A stretch of 64,000 bases of DNA from Butyrivibrio sp. INlla14 (GCF_900102515.1 NZ_FMVS01000016.1:1-64000), one strand, 5' to 3'. Counted from the stretch's first letter, positions 34,914-43,426 are shown. Notes: a model not told the origin generated them from the letters alone. Numbers and translations: made by a program.

Positions 34914-34966
34914 GGACATGGTAATGGGGAACCAAGGATTCTACCCACACCATGTCTTTTTAATCC
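34914..34966 (+). ncRNA. Structured leader with terminator-like hairpin and possible pseudoknot
   Basis: GACATGG (34915-34921) pairs with CCATGTC (34951-34957), an inner TGGG/CCCA pairing stacks on it, and five T follow. The GGATT in the loop (34936-34940) can pair with AATCC just after the T-run (34962-34966), making an H-type pseudoknot or a competing structure. This is what an attenuator or riboswitch-like leader would look like. No known riboswitch consensus was matched. Confidence 0.45.
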
Positions 34967-34973
34967 TCAGCTG

Positions 34974-34987
34974 TGAAAGCGCTTTCA
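34974..34987. promoter_or_regulatory. cre-like palindrome (CcpA or LacI-family operator)
   Basis: TGAAAGCGCTTTCA, a perfect inverted repeat that fits the catabolite-responsive-element pattern TGNAANCGNTTNCA. It lies in the transcribed leader, downstream of the -10, where a bound regulator would act as a roadblock. Confidence 0.6.
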
Positions 34988-35027
34988 AGTTAGCAGATGG
35001 TTTTGTTTCAGATCAAGGAGGAACACA

Positions 35028-35546
35028 ATGTTAAATATTGGAGAGTGCGTTATTTACGGTAGTCATGGTTTATGCAAGGTTCGAGAAATTCTCGTGCCAT
35101 CGTTTCTTGAGAGGGGAAAAGAGAAACAGTATTACATGATGATTTCCGCTGTGGATGCCGGAAGTGTCCTCTATGTTCCAGTAGAGGGTGCCGAGGACAA
35201 GATACGTGAAGTCATTAGCGCTGACTATGCTGAAGGATTAATAGATGATATTGAGGGAACTCCGGAAATTGAGCTTCCTGAGGGTAAGAAGGCTGAGCCC
35301 GCAATACTTGATATCATTAAGAGAAATGTAGCCGAAGAGATGATGGGCCTTGTGAAGGCTCTTCGCAGGATCAAGGCTACCCGCGAGGCGGAGGGCAAGA
35401 AATTTGCCATGCTTAATGAGAAATACCTGAATATGGCTGAAAAGCTTCTTTACACTGAGCTTGCATTTTCTCTTGAGACAGAAAAAGATGTTGTCAAGAG
35501 AAGAGTATTAGAAGAACTCTCAGATCTTCCACTAGAGACTGCATGA
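35028..35546 (+). CDS. CarD family transcriptional regulator
   Basis: 172 residues. The N-terminal CarD/CdnL/TRCF RNA-polymerase-interacting domain (about 1-65) starts with IGECVIYGSHGLCKVREI and includes YYMMISAVDAGSVLYVPV; the rest is helical (about 85-165), as in CdnL. Such proteins bind the RNA polymerase beta subunit and stabilise open complexes, affecting growth-related promoters. AAGGAGG precedes the ATG. The leader has a strong promoter, an attenuator-like hairpin and a cre-like site, and the stop codon sits in a terminator loop. Confidence 0.92.
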   Translation: MLNIGECVIYGSHGLCKVREILVPSFLERGKEKQYYMMISAVDAGSVLYVPVEGAEDKIREVISADYAEGLIDDIEGTPEIELPEGKKAEPAILDIIKRNVAEEMMGLVKALRRIKATREAEGKKFAMLNEKYLNMAEKLLYTELAFSLETEKDVVKRRVLEELSDLPLETA

Positions 35547-35562
35547 TGCAGTCTCTTTTTTT
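35534..35562 (+). terminator. Intrinsic terminator overlapping the CarD stop codon
   Basis: AGAGACTGCA (35534-35543) pairs with TGCAGTCTCT (35547-35556), with the TGA stop codon as the loop, followed by a T-run. The TGCATGATGCA core is also the sequence reiterated in the adjacent 52-bp tandem array. Confidence 0.9.
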
Positions 35563-35589
35563 GAAATTTCTCCGAAATTCCTATGGTCA

Positions 35590-36205
35590 AGTGAAGCAAA
35601 ATAAGAGAAAAAATCAAAATTTTGCATGACAGGCCAGGGTTCAAGTGATGCAAAAAGAGAACAAATCAAAATTTTGCATGACTTTGTGCCGAGGCAGTGA
35701 TGCAAGAAAAGTGAAATGTGGGATTTTGCATGACTTTGTGCCGAGGCAGTGATGCAAAAAGAGAACAAATCAAAATTATGCATGACTTTGTGCCGAGGCA
35801 GTGATGCAAGAAAAGTGAAATATGAGATTTTGCATGACTTTGTGCCGAGGCAGTGATGCAAGAAAAGTGAAATATGAGATTTTGCATGACTTTGCGTTGA
35901 AGTAGTGATGCAAAAAAAGAAAAAATCAAAATTATGCATGACAAGTCTGGGTTCAAGTGATGCAAAAAAAGAACAAATCAAAATTATGCATGACAAGCTG
36001 GGGCTCAAGTGATGCAAAAAAAGAGAAAAACAAAATTATGCATGACAAGCCGGGGTTCAAGTGATGCAAAAAAAGAGAAAATCAAAATTATGCATGACAG
36101 GCCAGGGTTCAAGTGATGCAAAAGAAGAACAAATCAAAATTATGCATGACATGCTGGGGTTCAAGTGATGCAAAAAGAGAACAAATCTAAATTATGCATG
36201 ACAAG
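35590..36205. repeat. Tandem array of twelve TGCATGAC motifs with exact 52-bp period
   Basis: TGCATGAC occurs at 35623, 35675, 35727, 35779, 35831, 35883, 35935, 35987, 36039, 36091, 36143 and 36195, each 52 bases apart. Each unit also holds TGATGCA about 22 bases later, so TGCAT and ATGCA alternate in inverted orientation and every segment can form a hairpin. Two variable segments alternate between alleles: TTTGTGCCGAGGCAG or AGGCCAGGGTTCAAG after TGCATGAC, and AGAAAAGTGAAATATGAGAT or AAAAGAGAACAAATCAAAAT after TGATGCA. The open frames on the minus strand follow from the absence of stops in a non-multiple-of-three repeat. Not a CRISPR: there are no unique spacers. Confidence 0.92.
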
Positions 36206-36378
36206 AGTGAATCAGACTGGCTTAAAATGAAACTTTAAGTTCAATAACTAGTTATGGTAGAATATTGCAATAATGTTGATCAGACAAGAAAATACATGCT
36301 TGTCATATATCATTAAATTGTGCTACATAGAAAGATTAGTCAGTATGCAGGATGGCAGCATGTGGGATGGAGATAGAT
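36206..36378. other. Region between the array and the AlaX gene
   Basis: AT-rich. It holds a TAGAAT -10-like hexamer near 36260 but no gene or recognisable RNA. Confidence 0.4.
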
Positions 36379-37848
36379 ATGACAGAAGAATTGTATTATA
36401 CAAGTGCGTATATTAGTGAGTTTGTGGCCAAGGTTGTAGACTGTAGGAAATGCGAGATTAATCCAAGTAAGGCACAAGCGAGCGAGATGCAGGCAAGTAA
36501 AGAACAAGCAAGTAAAGAACAAGCAAGTAAAGAACAAGCAAGTAAAGAACAAGCAAGTAAAGAACAAGCAAGTAAAGAACAAGCAAGTAAAGAACAGGCA
36601 AGTAAAGAACAAGCCAGTAAGGCACAAGCAAGTGGGAATGCAGAAACTAGCAAGATTACAGAAGCTAGCAATTCACAGGATATGTATGAAATAATCCTGG
36701 ATAAGACAGCTTTTTTCCCGGAGCAGGGGGGACAGGGAAGTGATGGCGGCGTTCTGGAGTTTGAGGATGGAGCTAAGAGAGCTCAGGTCCTACATGTGAG
36801 CATCAGTGAACAGGAATGTGATGGCAAGATGAATGAAGGCGATAATTTGGACGGGAATGCAGGAAATAAACCGGACAAGCATTTTGCGATGATCAGACAT
36901 CTTGTTGACAGGGAAATCCCTGTGGGAACCACAGTTCACGGTGTGATTGACTTTAGTCACAGGTTCTCAAATATGCAGCAGCACACAGGAGAGCACATTT
37001 TCTCAGGGCTTGTCTGCAGCAGGTTTGGCTATGATAATGTGGGCTTTCATCTAAGTGATTCGGAAGTTACCATGGATTACAATGGGCCTATAACTCAGGA
37101 GGAGATCAAGGAGATTGAAGCAAAGGCCAATGAAGTTATATGGCAGAATCTTGAGGTTTTATGTGAGTTTCCGGAAGAAAGCAGACTAGAGAATATTCCA
37201 TATCGCAGCAAGAAGGAACTTACAGGGGATGTGAGAATTGTGACTATTCCAGGCGTTGATATTTGTGCCTGCTGCGCACCACACGTACTTAGAACCGGAG
37301 AGATAGGACTTTTGAAGGTTGTTGGCCTTCAGAACTACAAGGGCGGCGTGCGCGTGTACATTTTGTGTGGCAAAAGAGCTATGGACTATCTTAACAAGGA
37401 ACATGAGATAGTGTCTGAGCTTTCAGGCATGTTCACAACTGCTTCTGAAAATGTAATTACTGCTGTGAAGAAGTTATCTAACGCTAATTCTGAGCTCAAA
37501 CAGGAGCTTTCTGAGGCAACCAGCGCCCTTATAGAGGCAGAGGTAAAAGAGATAGACAAGACCCTTGAAAATGTAGTACTTATCAAAAAGAATCTTGATA
37601 GCAATGCAATGAGGAAACTTGTGAATCTCCTGACCGCAGATCACAGCGGCTTTTGCGGCGTCTTTGCAGGCAGCACGGCAGAAGGCTACAGATTTATAGT
37701 TGGAACTTCTAATAAGGACAAGGATTGCAGGGAAATTGCCAACATGCTGAGAACACAGTTTGGGGCAAAGGGCGGCGGCTCAGCCCAGATGGTTCAGGGG
37801 AGCCTTAAGACAGATGATATTGAGGCAGTAGTGGATGCTATAAAATGA
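36379..37848 (+). CDS. AlaX-type alanyl-tRNA editing hydrolase with DHHA1 domain and repeat insert
   Basis: Hydrolyses Ser or Gly mischarged on tRNA-Ala. ATG 36379 (GGAG 6 bases upstream) gives MTEELYYTSAYISEFVAKV, the start of the AlaX barrel. Residues about 30-84 are a run of eleven SKEQA-type pentapeptides inserted before the conserved DKTAFFPEQGGQGSDGG. The zinc motifs HTGEH (in QQHTGEHIFSGL) and CACCAPH are intact, and a coiled coil leads to the DHHA1 domain ending KGGGSAQMVQGS. 489 residues. Despite the insert, the catalytic core appears complete. Confidence 0.9.
   Translation: MTEELYYTSAYISEFVAKVVDCRKCEINPSKAQASEMQASKEQASKEQASKEQASKEQASKEQASKEQASKEQASKEQASKAQASGNAETSKITEASNSQDMYEIILDKTAFFPEQGGQGSDGGVLEFEDGAKRAQVLHVSISEQECDGKMNEGDNLDGNAGNKPDKHFAMIRHLVDREIPVGTTVHGVIDFSHRFSNMQQHTGEHIFSGLVCSRFGYDNVGFHLSDSEVTMDYNGPITQEEIKEIEAKANEVIWQNLEVLCEFPEESRLENIPYRSKKELTGDVRIVTIPGVDICACCAPHVLRTGEIGLLKVVGLQNYKGGVRVYILCGKRAMDYLNKEHEIVSELSGMFTTASENVITAVKKLSNANSELKQELSEATSALIEAEVKEIDKTLENVVLIKKNLDSNAMRKLVNLLTADHSGFCGVFAGSTAEGYRFIVGTSNKDKDCREIANMLRTQFGAKGGGSAQMVQGSLKTDDIEAVVDAIK
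36466..36630 (+). repeat. 15-bp coding minisatellite (AGTAAAGAACAAGCA, 11 units)
   Basis: Units run in register from 36466 to 36630: the central six (36496-36585) are perfect, and the flanking five (36466, 36481, 36586, 36601, 36616) differ by one to a few bases. It encodes the SKEQA repeats of the AlaX protein. A length change of one unit keeps the frame, so copy number could vary between cells. Confidence 0.95.
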
Positions 37849-38216
37849 TGTAGAATTGCGAAAAAGACGTAAGTCGTGGAGCAATTCGTATAACATAATA
37901 TAGTTCGGATAGAAATGCCTGATATGCTGCCAGTTACTGCATTGGATAATTTTACCACCTTGATTGAATCTCAATAAAAATATATATTATGATATAGGTG
38001 TCAAAATTCAAAATGCTTACATGCTCGCATGCTAAGCATTTTGAATTTATGACCCGAACAAATATGAGGAATAAGCAATTTACGAAGTAAATTAGCGATT
38101 TACGAATATTTGTAGAATTGCGTGAGTTTCGAAGAAACAAAGCAATTCGTATATCATATAGGTGTCAAAAGCTGGCAACACAGTAATTAAATGACATATG
38201 AGGATGTTGGGAGATT
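37849..38216. repeat. Gap with BOX-like dispersed hairpin repeats
   Basis: No gene is seen. GAATTGC/GCAATTC hairpins lie at 37853-37887 and 38115-38148. A 14-bp perfect hairpin joins 38006-38019 with 38033-38046. ATATAGGTGTCAAAA occurs at about 37992 and 38156. The 27-bp segment at 38057-38083 recurs at 39236-39262, and the 21 bases at 38150-38170 recur inverted at 50068-50088. Confidence 0.75.
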
Positions 38217-38930
38217 ATGAAAAAAGGTACGTTTAGGGATTTTCTTTTGGGATGCCAGAGCGCAATACCGATTTGCCTTGGCTATATAGCAGTATCTTTT
38301 GCCTTTGGAATAGAGAGTTCCAAGATTGGAATGACTCCATTTCAGGCAGCTATGACTTCTCTTTTGAATGTGACCAGTGCAGGTCAGTTCTCAGCTCTGG
38401 AAGTTATAGCTAGAAATGGAAGTTTTGTGGAACTGGCAATACTGCAGTTTATAATAAATCTGCGATATATGCTGATGTCTACAGCTCTTTCTCAGAAGCT
38501 TGGAGCCGATGTGAATACTCTTCATAGGATGGGAATTTCCTATGGCGTTACGGATGAGATATTTGCTGTGAGCATTTTTAAAAAGGGGCCGCTCTATCCG
38601 CTGTTTTCATACGGCCTTATTATCACATCTGTATTTGGCTGGGTTCTTGGAACAATCCTTGGTTCAGTTGCAGGCCAGATCCTGCCACAGATATTTATTA
38701 GTAGCCTTGGACTTGCAATTTACGGCATGTTTATTGCAATCATCATTCCAGAGACTAGGGTGAGCAAGGCTATTGCGGCAGTTGTCATTTCATCTATGGC
38801 CATGAGCTGTGTATTTACCTATGCTCCATACCTTAAAATGATTTCTGCAGGTTTTAGGATTATAATAGTAACAGTAGTTGTTGCGGCAGTAGCAGCAATA
38901 GTAGCACCAGTCAGGGAGGAGAAGGCATGA
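38217..38930 (+). CDS. azlC: Branched-chain amino acid exporter large subunit (AzlC)
   Basis: 237 residues with about seven helices and the family start GCQSAIPICLGYIAVSFAFG. AzlC works with the small AzlD subunit to export branched-chain amino acids or analogues such as 4-azaleucine. GGGAG lies 4 bases before the ATG. The azlD ATG overlaps the stop by 4 bases. Confidence 0.92.
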   Translation: MKKGTFRDFLLGCQSAIPICLGYIAVSFAFGIESSKIGMTPFQAAMTSLLNVTSAGQFSALEVIARNGSFVELAILQFIINLRYMLMSTALSQKLGADVNTLHRMGISYGVTDEIFAVSIFKKGPLYPLFSYGLIITSVFGWVLGTILGSVAGQILPQIFISSLGLAIYGMFIAIIIPETRVSKAIAAVVISSMAMSCVFTYAPYLKMISAGFRIIIVTVVVAAVAAIVAPVREEKA

Positions 38931-39232
38931 GTAGAGTTTATCTTTATATCCTCCTTATGGCGGCTGTAACTTACCTTATCAGGATGCTGCCACTTACTCT
39001 TATCAGGAAAGAGATAAAGAGCACTTTTGTCAAATCTTTTTTGCATTATGTGCCCTATGCAACGCTGGCAGCTATGACGTTTCCTGCTATTTTATCTGCT
39101 ACGGATCACATTTATTCTTCCGTTGCAGGTTTTGCTATGGCGCTTATACTGGCCTTTAACAAAAAGAGCCTTCTAACAGTTGCAGGTATTTCCTGCTTTA
39201 CTGCATTTATTGTTGAGTTGTTTTTTTTATGA
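38927..39232 (+). CDS. azlD: Branched-chain amino acid exporter small subunit (AzlD)
   Basis: 101 residues with four helices, starting YLYILLMAAVTYLIRMLPLTLIR, matching AzlD, the partner of AzlC. Good ribosome site GGGAGGAG inside azlC. Its last codons merge with a copy of a dispersed repeat (39236-39262). Confidence 0.9.
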   Translation: MSRVYLYILLMAAVTYLIRMLPLTLIRKEIKSTFVKSFLHYVPYATLAAMTFPAILSATDHIYSSVAGFAMALILAFNKKSLLTVAGISCFTAFIVELFFL

Positions 39233-39320
39233 CCTAACAAATATGAGGAATAAGCAATTTACCTGGTAAACTTGCGGCTTCCGAATTTTAGTAGAATTGC
39301 GAAAGTACGAGGAATTTGAC

Positions 39321-39869
39321 ATGAGAGTTGGAATGGGATATGATGTGCACCGGCTTGTGGAAGGGAGAGACCTTATCATAGGTGGTGTTAAGATTCCATA
39401 TGAAAAGGGATTACTTGGACATTCGGATGCGGATGTTCTTTTACATGCTATAATGGATGCACTTTTGGGAGCAGCAGCTCTTGGAGATATAGGTAAACAC
39501 TTCCCTGACACAGATGAAAGATATAAGGGAGCTGATTCCAGAGCTCTTCTTCGCGAAGTGGCCAGGATGCTTGAAGAGGAGAATTACCTTGTTGAGAACA
39601 TTGATGCAACCATAATTGCTCAGGCTCCCAAGATGAGACCGCACATTGATACTATGAGGCAGAATATTGCTGATGATCTTGGAATCGAGATTTCACAGGT
39701 CAATGTCAAGGCAACTACAGAGGAAGGCCTTGGATTTACAGGAGCGGGAGAGGGCATATCTTCTCAGGCAATATGTAGCCTTACCTCTATGTTTGACAGA
39801 GGTGCCACAGTTTTTGACAGCGAAAGCGCTGACCAATGTAGCAGCTGCCCGGGCTGTCAGAGGCAGTAA
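39321..39869 (+). CDS. ispF: 2-C-methyl-D-erythritol 2,4-cyclodiphosphate synthase
   Basis: Converts CDP-methylerythritol phosphate to the cyclic diphosphate in the MEP isoprenoid pathway. ATG 39321 follows GAGGA; the frame extends to 39297. The 182-residue product has the metal motif [40 protein letters not shown] and [17 protein letters not shown]. Family members end near residue 157, but here a 25-residue tail follows ([19 protein letters not shown]) with three Cys in CxxCxxC spacing, which could bind a metal or cluster. Confidence 0.95.
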   Translation: MRVGMGYDVHRLVEGRDLIIGGVKIPYEKGLLGHSDADVLLHAIMDALLGAAALGDIGKHFPDTDERYKGADSRALLREVARMLEEENYLVENIDATIIAQAPKMRPHIDTMRQNIADDLGIEISQVNVKATTEEGLGFTGAGEGISSQAICSLTSMFDRGATVFDSESADQCSSCPGCQRQ

Positions 39870-40025
39870 TTGTTAGAACAAGGCGATAACACGTATCAGT
39901 ATATATGCAGAAAATAGAGAAGCAAGACATCTAAAATAGCTGCTTGCAGATACAGAAAAATAGATATACATAGCTATTTAATTTAGCTGGAAGATAGAAT
40001 AATAAATCAGGAGAAATAGATAAAA

Positions 40026-41450
40026 ATGGCACACAAATTTTCTTTTTATAATACGCTAGATAGAAGGGTAGAGGAGTTTACCCCAAGGGAGGAAGGCAAG
40101 GTTTCAATGTACACCTGCGGACCTACCGTTTACCACTATGCTCACATTGGAAATATCAGAACCTACATTATGCAGGACGTACTTATCAAGGCCCTTGCAT
40201 ATGCAGGCTATGATGTGAAAAGAGTCATGAACATCACTGATGTTGGACATCTTTCATCTGATGCTGACACAGGCGAAGATAAGATGCTTGCTGGCGCAAA
40301 GAGAGAGCACAAGACTGTTATGGAAATTGCCAAGTACTACACTGATGCTTTCTTTGCTGATTTTGATGCAGTTGGCAATAAGCGCCCTGATGTTATAGAG
40401 CCTGCTACAAACTGCATTCCAGAGTTCATCAACATGGTAGAGACACTTCTTAAGAAGGGCTATGCTTATGTTGCTGGTGGAAACGTATACTTTGACACAT
40501 CCAAGCTCAAGGATTACTACGTTTTCTCATCTGAGGTAGAAAAAGAGGCACTTCAGGTGGGCGTTCGTGACGATGTACAGGAAGATGCCAACAAGAAGAA
40601 CAAGACAGACTTTGTTCTCTGGTTTACAAAGTCTAAATTTGAAGACCAGGCACTTAAGTGGGATAGCCCATGGGGTGTTGGTTATCCAGGATGGCATATT
40701 GAGTGCTCATGCATTTCTATGAAGCATTTAGGAGAGTATATCGATATTCACTGCGGTGGTGTTGACAATATTTTCCCTCATCACACCAATGAGATTGCAC
40801 AGTCAGAGAGCTACCTTGGACATGAGTGGTGCAAATACTGGTTCCATTCAAATCATCTTAATGACAAGTCAGGCAAGATGAGTAAATCAAAGGGTGCAAT
40901 CCTTACTGTATCTCTTTTAAAGGAAAAGGGCTATGATCCTCTTGTATACAGGTTCTTCTGTCTTCAGTCACATTATAGAAAGCCTTTGGAATTCTCATAT
41001 GAGGCCCTTGATCAGGCTGTAGCTGCTTATAACAAGCTTGTTAAGAGAGCTTCTGAGCTCAAGGAAGATGGCGCAGTTGATGAGAAGGTTAAAAAAGAGT
41101 TTGAGGAGAAGTTCGCAGATGCTGTATGCGGCGACCTTAATACTTCAATGGCTACAACTGTTCTTTATGATGCGCTTAAGGCTGATACAAACGATGCAAC
41201 TAAGCTTGCTCTTGTAGAGAGTTTTGATAAAGTTCTTTCTCTTGATCTGATCGGACATGCCAAGGCACTTTCACAGGACGCAGATGTTGATCCTGAGCTT
41301 GAGAAGTTCATTCTTGATGCTATTGAGAGACGCGCTCAGGCCAAGAAGAACAAGGATTTTGCAACTGCTGATGCCATAAGAGCAGAGCTTCTTGAAAAGG
41401 GTGTAGAGATCAAGGACACCAGAGAGGGCGTTAAATGGCAGCTGATTTAA
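40026..41450 (+). CDS. cysS: Cysteinyl-tRNA synthetase
   Basis: 474-residue class I synthetase. The zinc ligand region TCGPTVYHYAHIGNIR includes the HIGH variant, followed by SCISMKHLGEYIDIHCGG; KMSKSKG is at about 283-289; the C-terminal DALR domain ends in the characteristic short tail. Charges tRNA-Cys. No T-box was found in the 150-base upstream gap. mrnC starts inside its last codons (16-base overlap). Confidence 0.96.
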   Translation: MAHKFSFYNTLDRRVEEFTPREEGKVSMYTCGPTVYHYAHIGNIRTYIMQDVLIKALAYAGYDVKRVMNITDVGHLSSDADTGEDKMLAGAKREHKTVMEIAKYYTDAFFADFDAVGNKRPDVIEPATNCIPEFINMVETLLKKGYAYVAGGNVYFDTSKLKDYYVFSSEVEKEALQVGVRDDVQEDANKKNKTDFVLWFTKSKFEDQALKWDSPWGVGYPGWHIECSCISMKHLGEYIDIHCGGVDNIFPHHTNEIAQSESYLGHEWCKYWFHSNHLNDKSGKMSKSKGAILTVSLLKEKGYDPLVYRFFCLQSHYRKPLEFSYEALDQAVAAYNKLVKRASELKEDGAVDEKVKKEFEEKFADAVCGDLNTSMATTVLYDALKADTNDATKLALVESFDKVLSLDLIGHAKALSQDADVDPELEKFILDAIERRAQAKKNKDFATADAIRAELLEKGVEIKDTREGVKWQLI

Positions 41451-41875
41451 ATGAATATTTAAATAGCAAATTTGGTATAGAGTCTCAGGATATCAGAACT
41501 TATTCTCCTCTGACTCTTGCTTATATAGGTGATGCAATCTTTGATGTGATCATTCGATCAATCCTGGTTAATAAGGGTAATACTGCTGTTAACAACCTGC
41601 ACAAGAGGGCCAGCAGTATTGTTAAAGCCAAGACTCAGTCTGATATGGTCAAGGCTATCATGGATGAACTTACCGAAGAAGAGCAGGATTACTATAGAAG
41701 AGGTCGCAATTCCAAGCCTCACACCAAGGCCAAGAATGCATCAACAATTGAGTATCTTGATGCCACAGGCTTTGAGGCTGTTATGGGCTTTTTATATCTT
41801 ACAGATAACATGGACAGAGCCTGTGAGTTAGTAAAACTGGGAATTGAGAAACTTGGTCTAGATATTCTGGATTGA
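41435..41875 (+). CDS. mrnC: Mini-ribonuclease III
   Basis: 146 residues: an RNase III catalytic domain without a dsRNA-binding domain. LTLAYIGDAIFDVIIRS contains the acidic catalytic signature and KPHTKAKNASTIEYLDATGFEAVMGFLYL the second metal-binding part. In Bacillus subtilis MrnC matures 23S rRNA. Overlaps cysS by 16 bases, and the cysS-mrnC-rlmB-sigH order is conserved in Firmicutes. Confidence 0.93.
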   Translation: MAADLNEYLNSKFGIESQDIRTYSPLTLAYIGDAIFDVIIRSILVNKGNTAVNNLHKRASSIVKAKTQSDMVKAIMDELTEEEQDYYRRGRNSKPHTKAKNASTIEYLDATGFEAVMGFLYLTDNMDRACELVKLGIEKLGLDILD

Positions 41876-41990
41876 ACATGGGATTGAAAATTATAGTCGT
41901 TTTGATAACTGTAGGTACAAAGGTTTAGCAGGCATGCGTGTATAGGTGTCTGGAACAGCGGATTTTAGTAATATATAAGGATTATGAAAT

Positions 41991-42740
41991 ATGGAAGAAA
42001 ATTTTGAGAGCAGGATAATAGAGGGCAGGAATGCGGTTTTGGAGGCTTTCAGGTCAGGTAAGACCATAGACAGACTCTTTATTTTGGATGGTTGCAAGGA
42101 TGGACCTGTGCAGACTATTTTAAGAGAGGCAAAAAAGCACAAGGATACCGTTATTTCTTTTGCCAAAAAAGAGCGACTTGACCAGATTTCTGAAACTGGC
42201 AAGCATCAGGGAGTTATAGCCTACGGCGCATCCTACAACTATGCTGAGGTTGATGATATTCTTGCAAGGGCAAAAGAAAAAGGTGAAGACCCGTTTATTA
42301 TCATTCTTGATAATATCGAGGATCCTCACAACCTTGGAGCTATTATCAGAACAGCGAATCTGGCTGGGGCTCACGGAGTTATAATTCCCAAGCACAGAGC
42401 AGCATCTCTTACAGCAACTGTAGCCAAGGCATCAGCTGGAGCAATCAATTACACACCAGTTGCCAAGGTGACCAATATTGCCAATACTATCGAAGACCTC
42501 AAGGATAAGGGGCTTTGGTTTGCCTGCGCTGATATGGGCGGAACCACAATGTATCAGCTTAACTTAAAAGGACCTATTGGCCTTGTTATTGGAAATGAGG
42601 GAAGCGGAGTAAGCCGTCTTGTCCGCGAAAAGTGTGACATGATTGCCTCAATCCCTATGAAGGGAGATATTGATTCCCTTAATGCTTCGGTAGCATGCGG
42701 AGTTCTTGCGTTTGAAGTTGTAAGACAGAGGATGGGATGA
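41991..42740 (+). CDS. rlmB: 23S rRNA 2'-O-methyltransferase of the TrmH/SpoU family (RlmB)
   Basis: 249 residues. N-terminal substrate-binding L30-like domain (about 8-75), then the SPOUT knot with LDNIEDPHNLGAIIRTANLAGAHGVII, IGNEGSGVSRLV and IPMKGDIDSLNASVACGVL. RlmB methylates G2251 in the peptidyl-transferase P loop. AAGGA lies 9 bases before the ATG. The next gene overlaps by 4 bases. Confidence 0.93.
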   Translation: MEENFESRIIEGRNAVLEAFRSGKTIDRLFILDGCKDGPVQTILREAKKHKDTVISFAKKERLDQISETGKHQGVIAYGASYNYAEVDDILARAKEKGEDPFIIILDNIEDPHNLGAIIRTANLAGAHGVIIPKHRAASLTATVAKASAGAINYTPVAKVTNIANTIEDLKDKGLWFACADMGGTTMYQLNLKGPIGLVIGNEGSGVSRLVREKCDMIASIPMKGDIDSLNASVACGVLAFEVVRQRMG

Positions 42741-43360
42741 GCGATAGCAAATACAAAGATAAAACTGATGAGGAAATAATTCTTTCTATACATGATGACG
42801 AAGATTCAGGCGCGATAGACTACATCATGAACAAGTACAAGAATCTGGTCAGGAAAAAAGCTACTTCCATGTTTATCCTGGGAGCAGACAAGGATGACCT
42901 TATTCAGGAGGGCATGATTGGTCTATTTAAGGCTGTGAGAGACTACGACTACGGTAGAGATGCAAGTTTTGCCACCTTTGCGGATCTTTGTATCTCAAGG
43001 CAGATCTATTCTGCTATAAAGTCTCTTAACAGGAAGAAACATGCGCCCCTCAACAGTTATATTTCTATTTATGCCAAAAGAGAAGATGGGAGCGAGGATA
43101 TATCACCATCTCTTGAGGAGGTTCTGGAATCGGATTCAAGCTTTATTCCGGAGCAGCATATCATTGACCAGGAAAACCTTAAGGCTCTGGAAGAGGCTAT
43201 AGAAAGAGAGCTTAGTCCCTTGGAGAGCCAGGTGCTGGATCTTTATATCACAGGCATGAGCATAAAGCAGATTTCGGCAGTCCTTTCAAGGGATGAGAAA
43301 TCTACAGATAATGCTATGCAGAGAATCAGAAATAAACTCAAAAAATATCTTAATAAATAA
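42737..43360 (+). CDS. sigH: RNA polymerase sigma factor, SigH-like
   Basis: 207 residues. Region 2 is DLIQEGMIGLFKAVRDYDYGRDASFATFADLCISRQI (about 55-90) and region 4 is LSPLESQVLDLYITGMSIKQISAVLSRDEKSTDNAMQRIRNKLKKYL at the end. It matches SigH/Spo0H in sequence style, and its position after cysS-mrnC-rlmB is the normal SigH location. In Bacillus SigH starts sporulation and competence; here the role may be limited to stationary-phase or competence genes (comEA is in the window). Starts in the last codon of rlmB. Confidence 0.88.
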   Translation: MSDSKYKDKTDEEIILSIHDDEDSGAIDYIMNKYKNLVRKKATSMFILGADKDDLIQEGMIGLFKAVRDYDYGRDASFATFADLCISRQIYSAIKSLNRKKHAPLNSYISIYAKREDGSEDISPSLEEVLESDSSFIPEQHIIDQENLKALEEAIERELSPLESQVLDLYITGMSIKQISAVLSRDEKSTDNAMQRIRNKLKKYLNK

Positions 43361-43399
43361 TTAAAGATATGTTTATTGAAAGAGATTTCTTTTAACTGT

Positions 43400-43426
43400 A
43401 AAATCCTAGTAAAGAGATAGGATTTT
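43400..43426 (+). terminator. Hairpin at the sigH/transporter boundary
   Basis: A perfect 9-bp stem (43400-43408 with 43418-43426) with a 9-base loop. Its 3' arm overlaps the next -35 box. There is only a four-T run, so it may be a weak terminator or an operator. Confidence 0.5.

Noticed and set aside
35532..36017. Minus-strand proteins of 67-161 residues in the tandem array
   Set aside because: They exist in several frames because the 52-bp unit lacks stops; there is no ribosome site and the sequence is repeat-driven.
35590..36205. CRISPR array
   Set aside because: The segments between the repeated cores are themselves repeated alleles, not unique spacers, and no cas genes are present.
36340..36671. 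Minus-strand repeats of TCLFF or LLACS type
   Set aside because: Antisense of the SKEQA minisatellite.
39870..40025. T-box riboswitch for cysS
   Set aside because: The gap lacks the conserved T-box sequence and a following terminator; the argS leader likewise.
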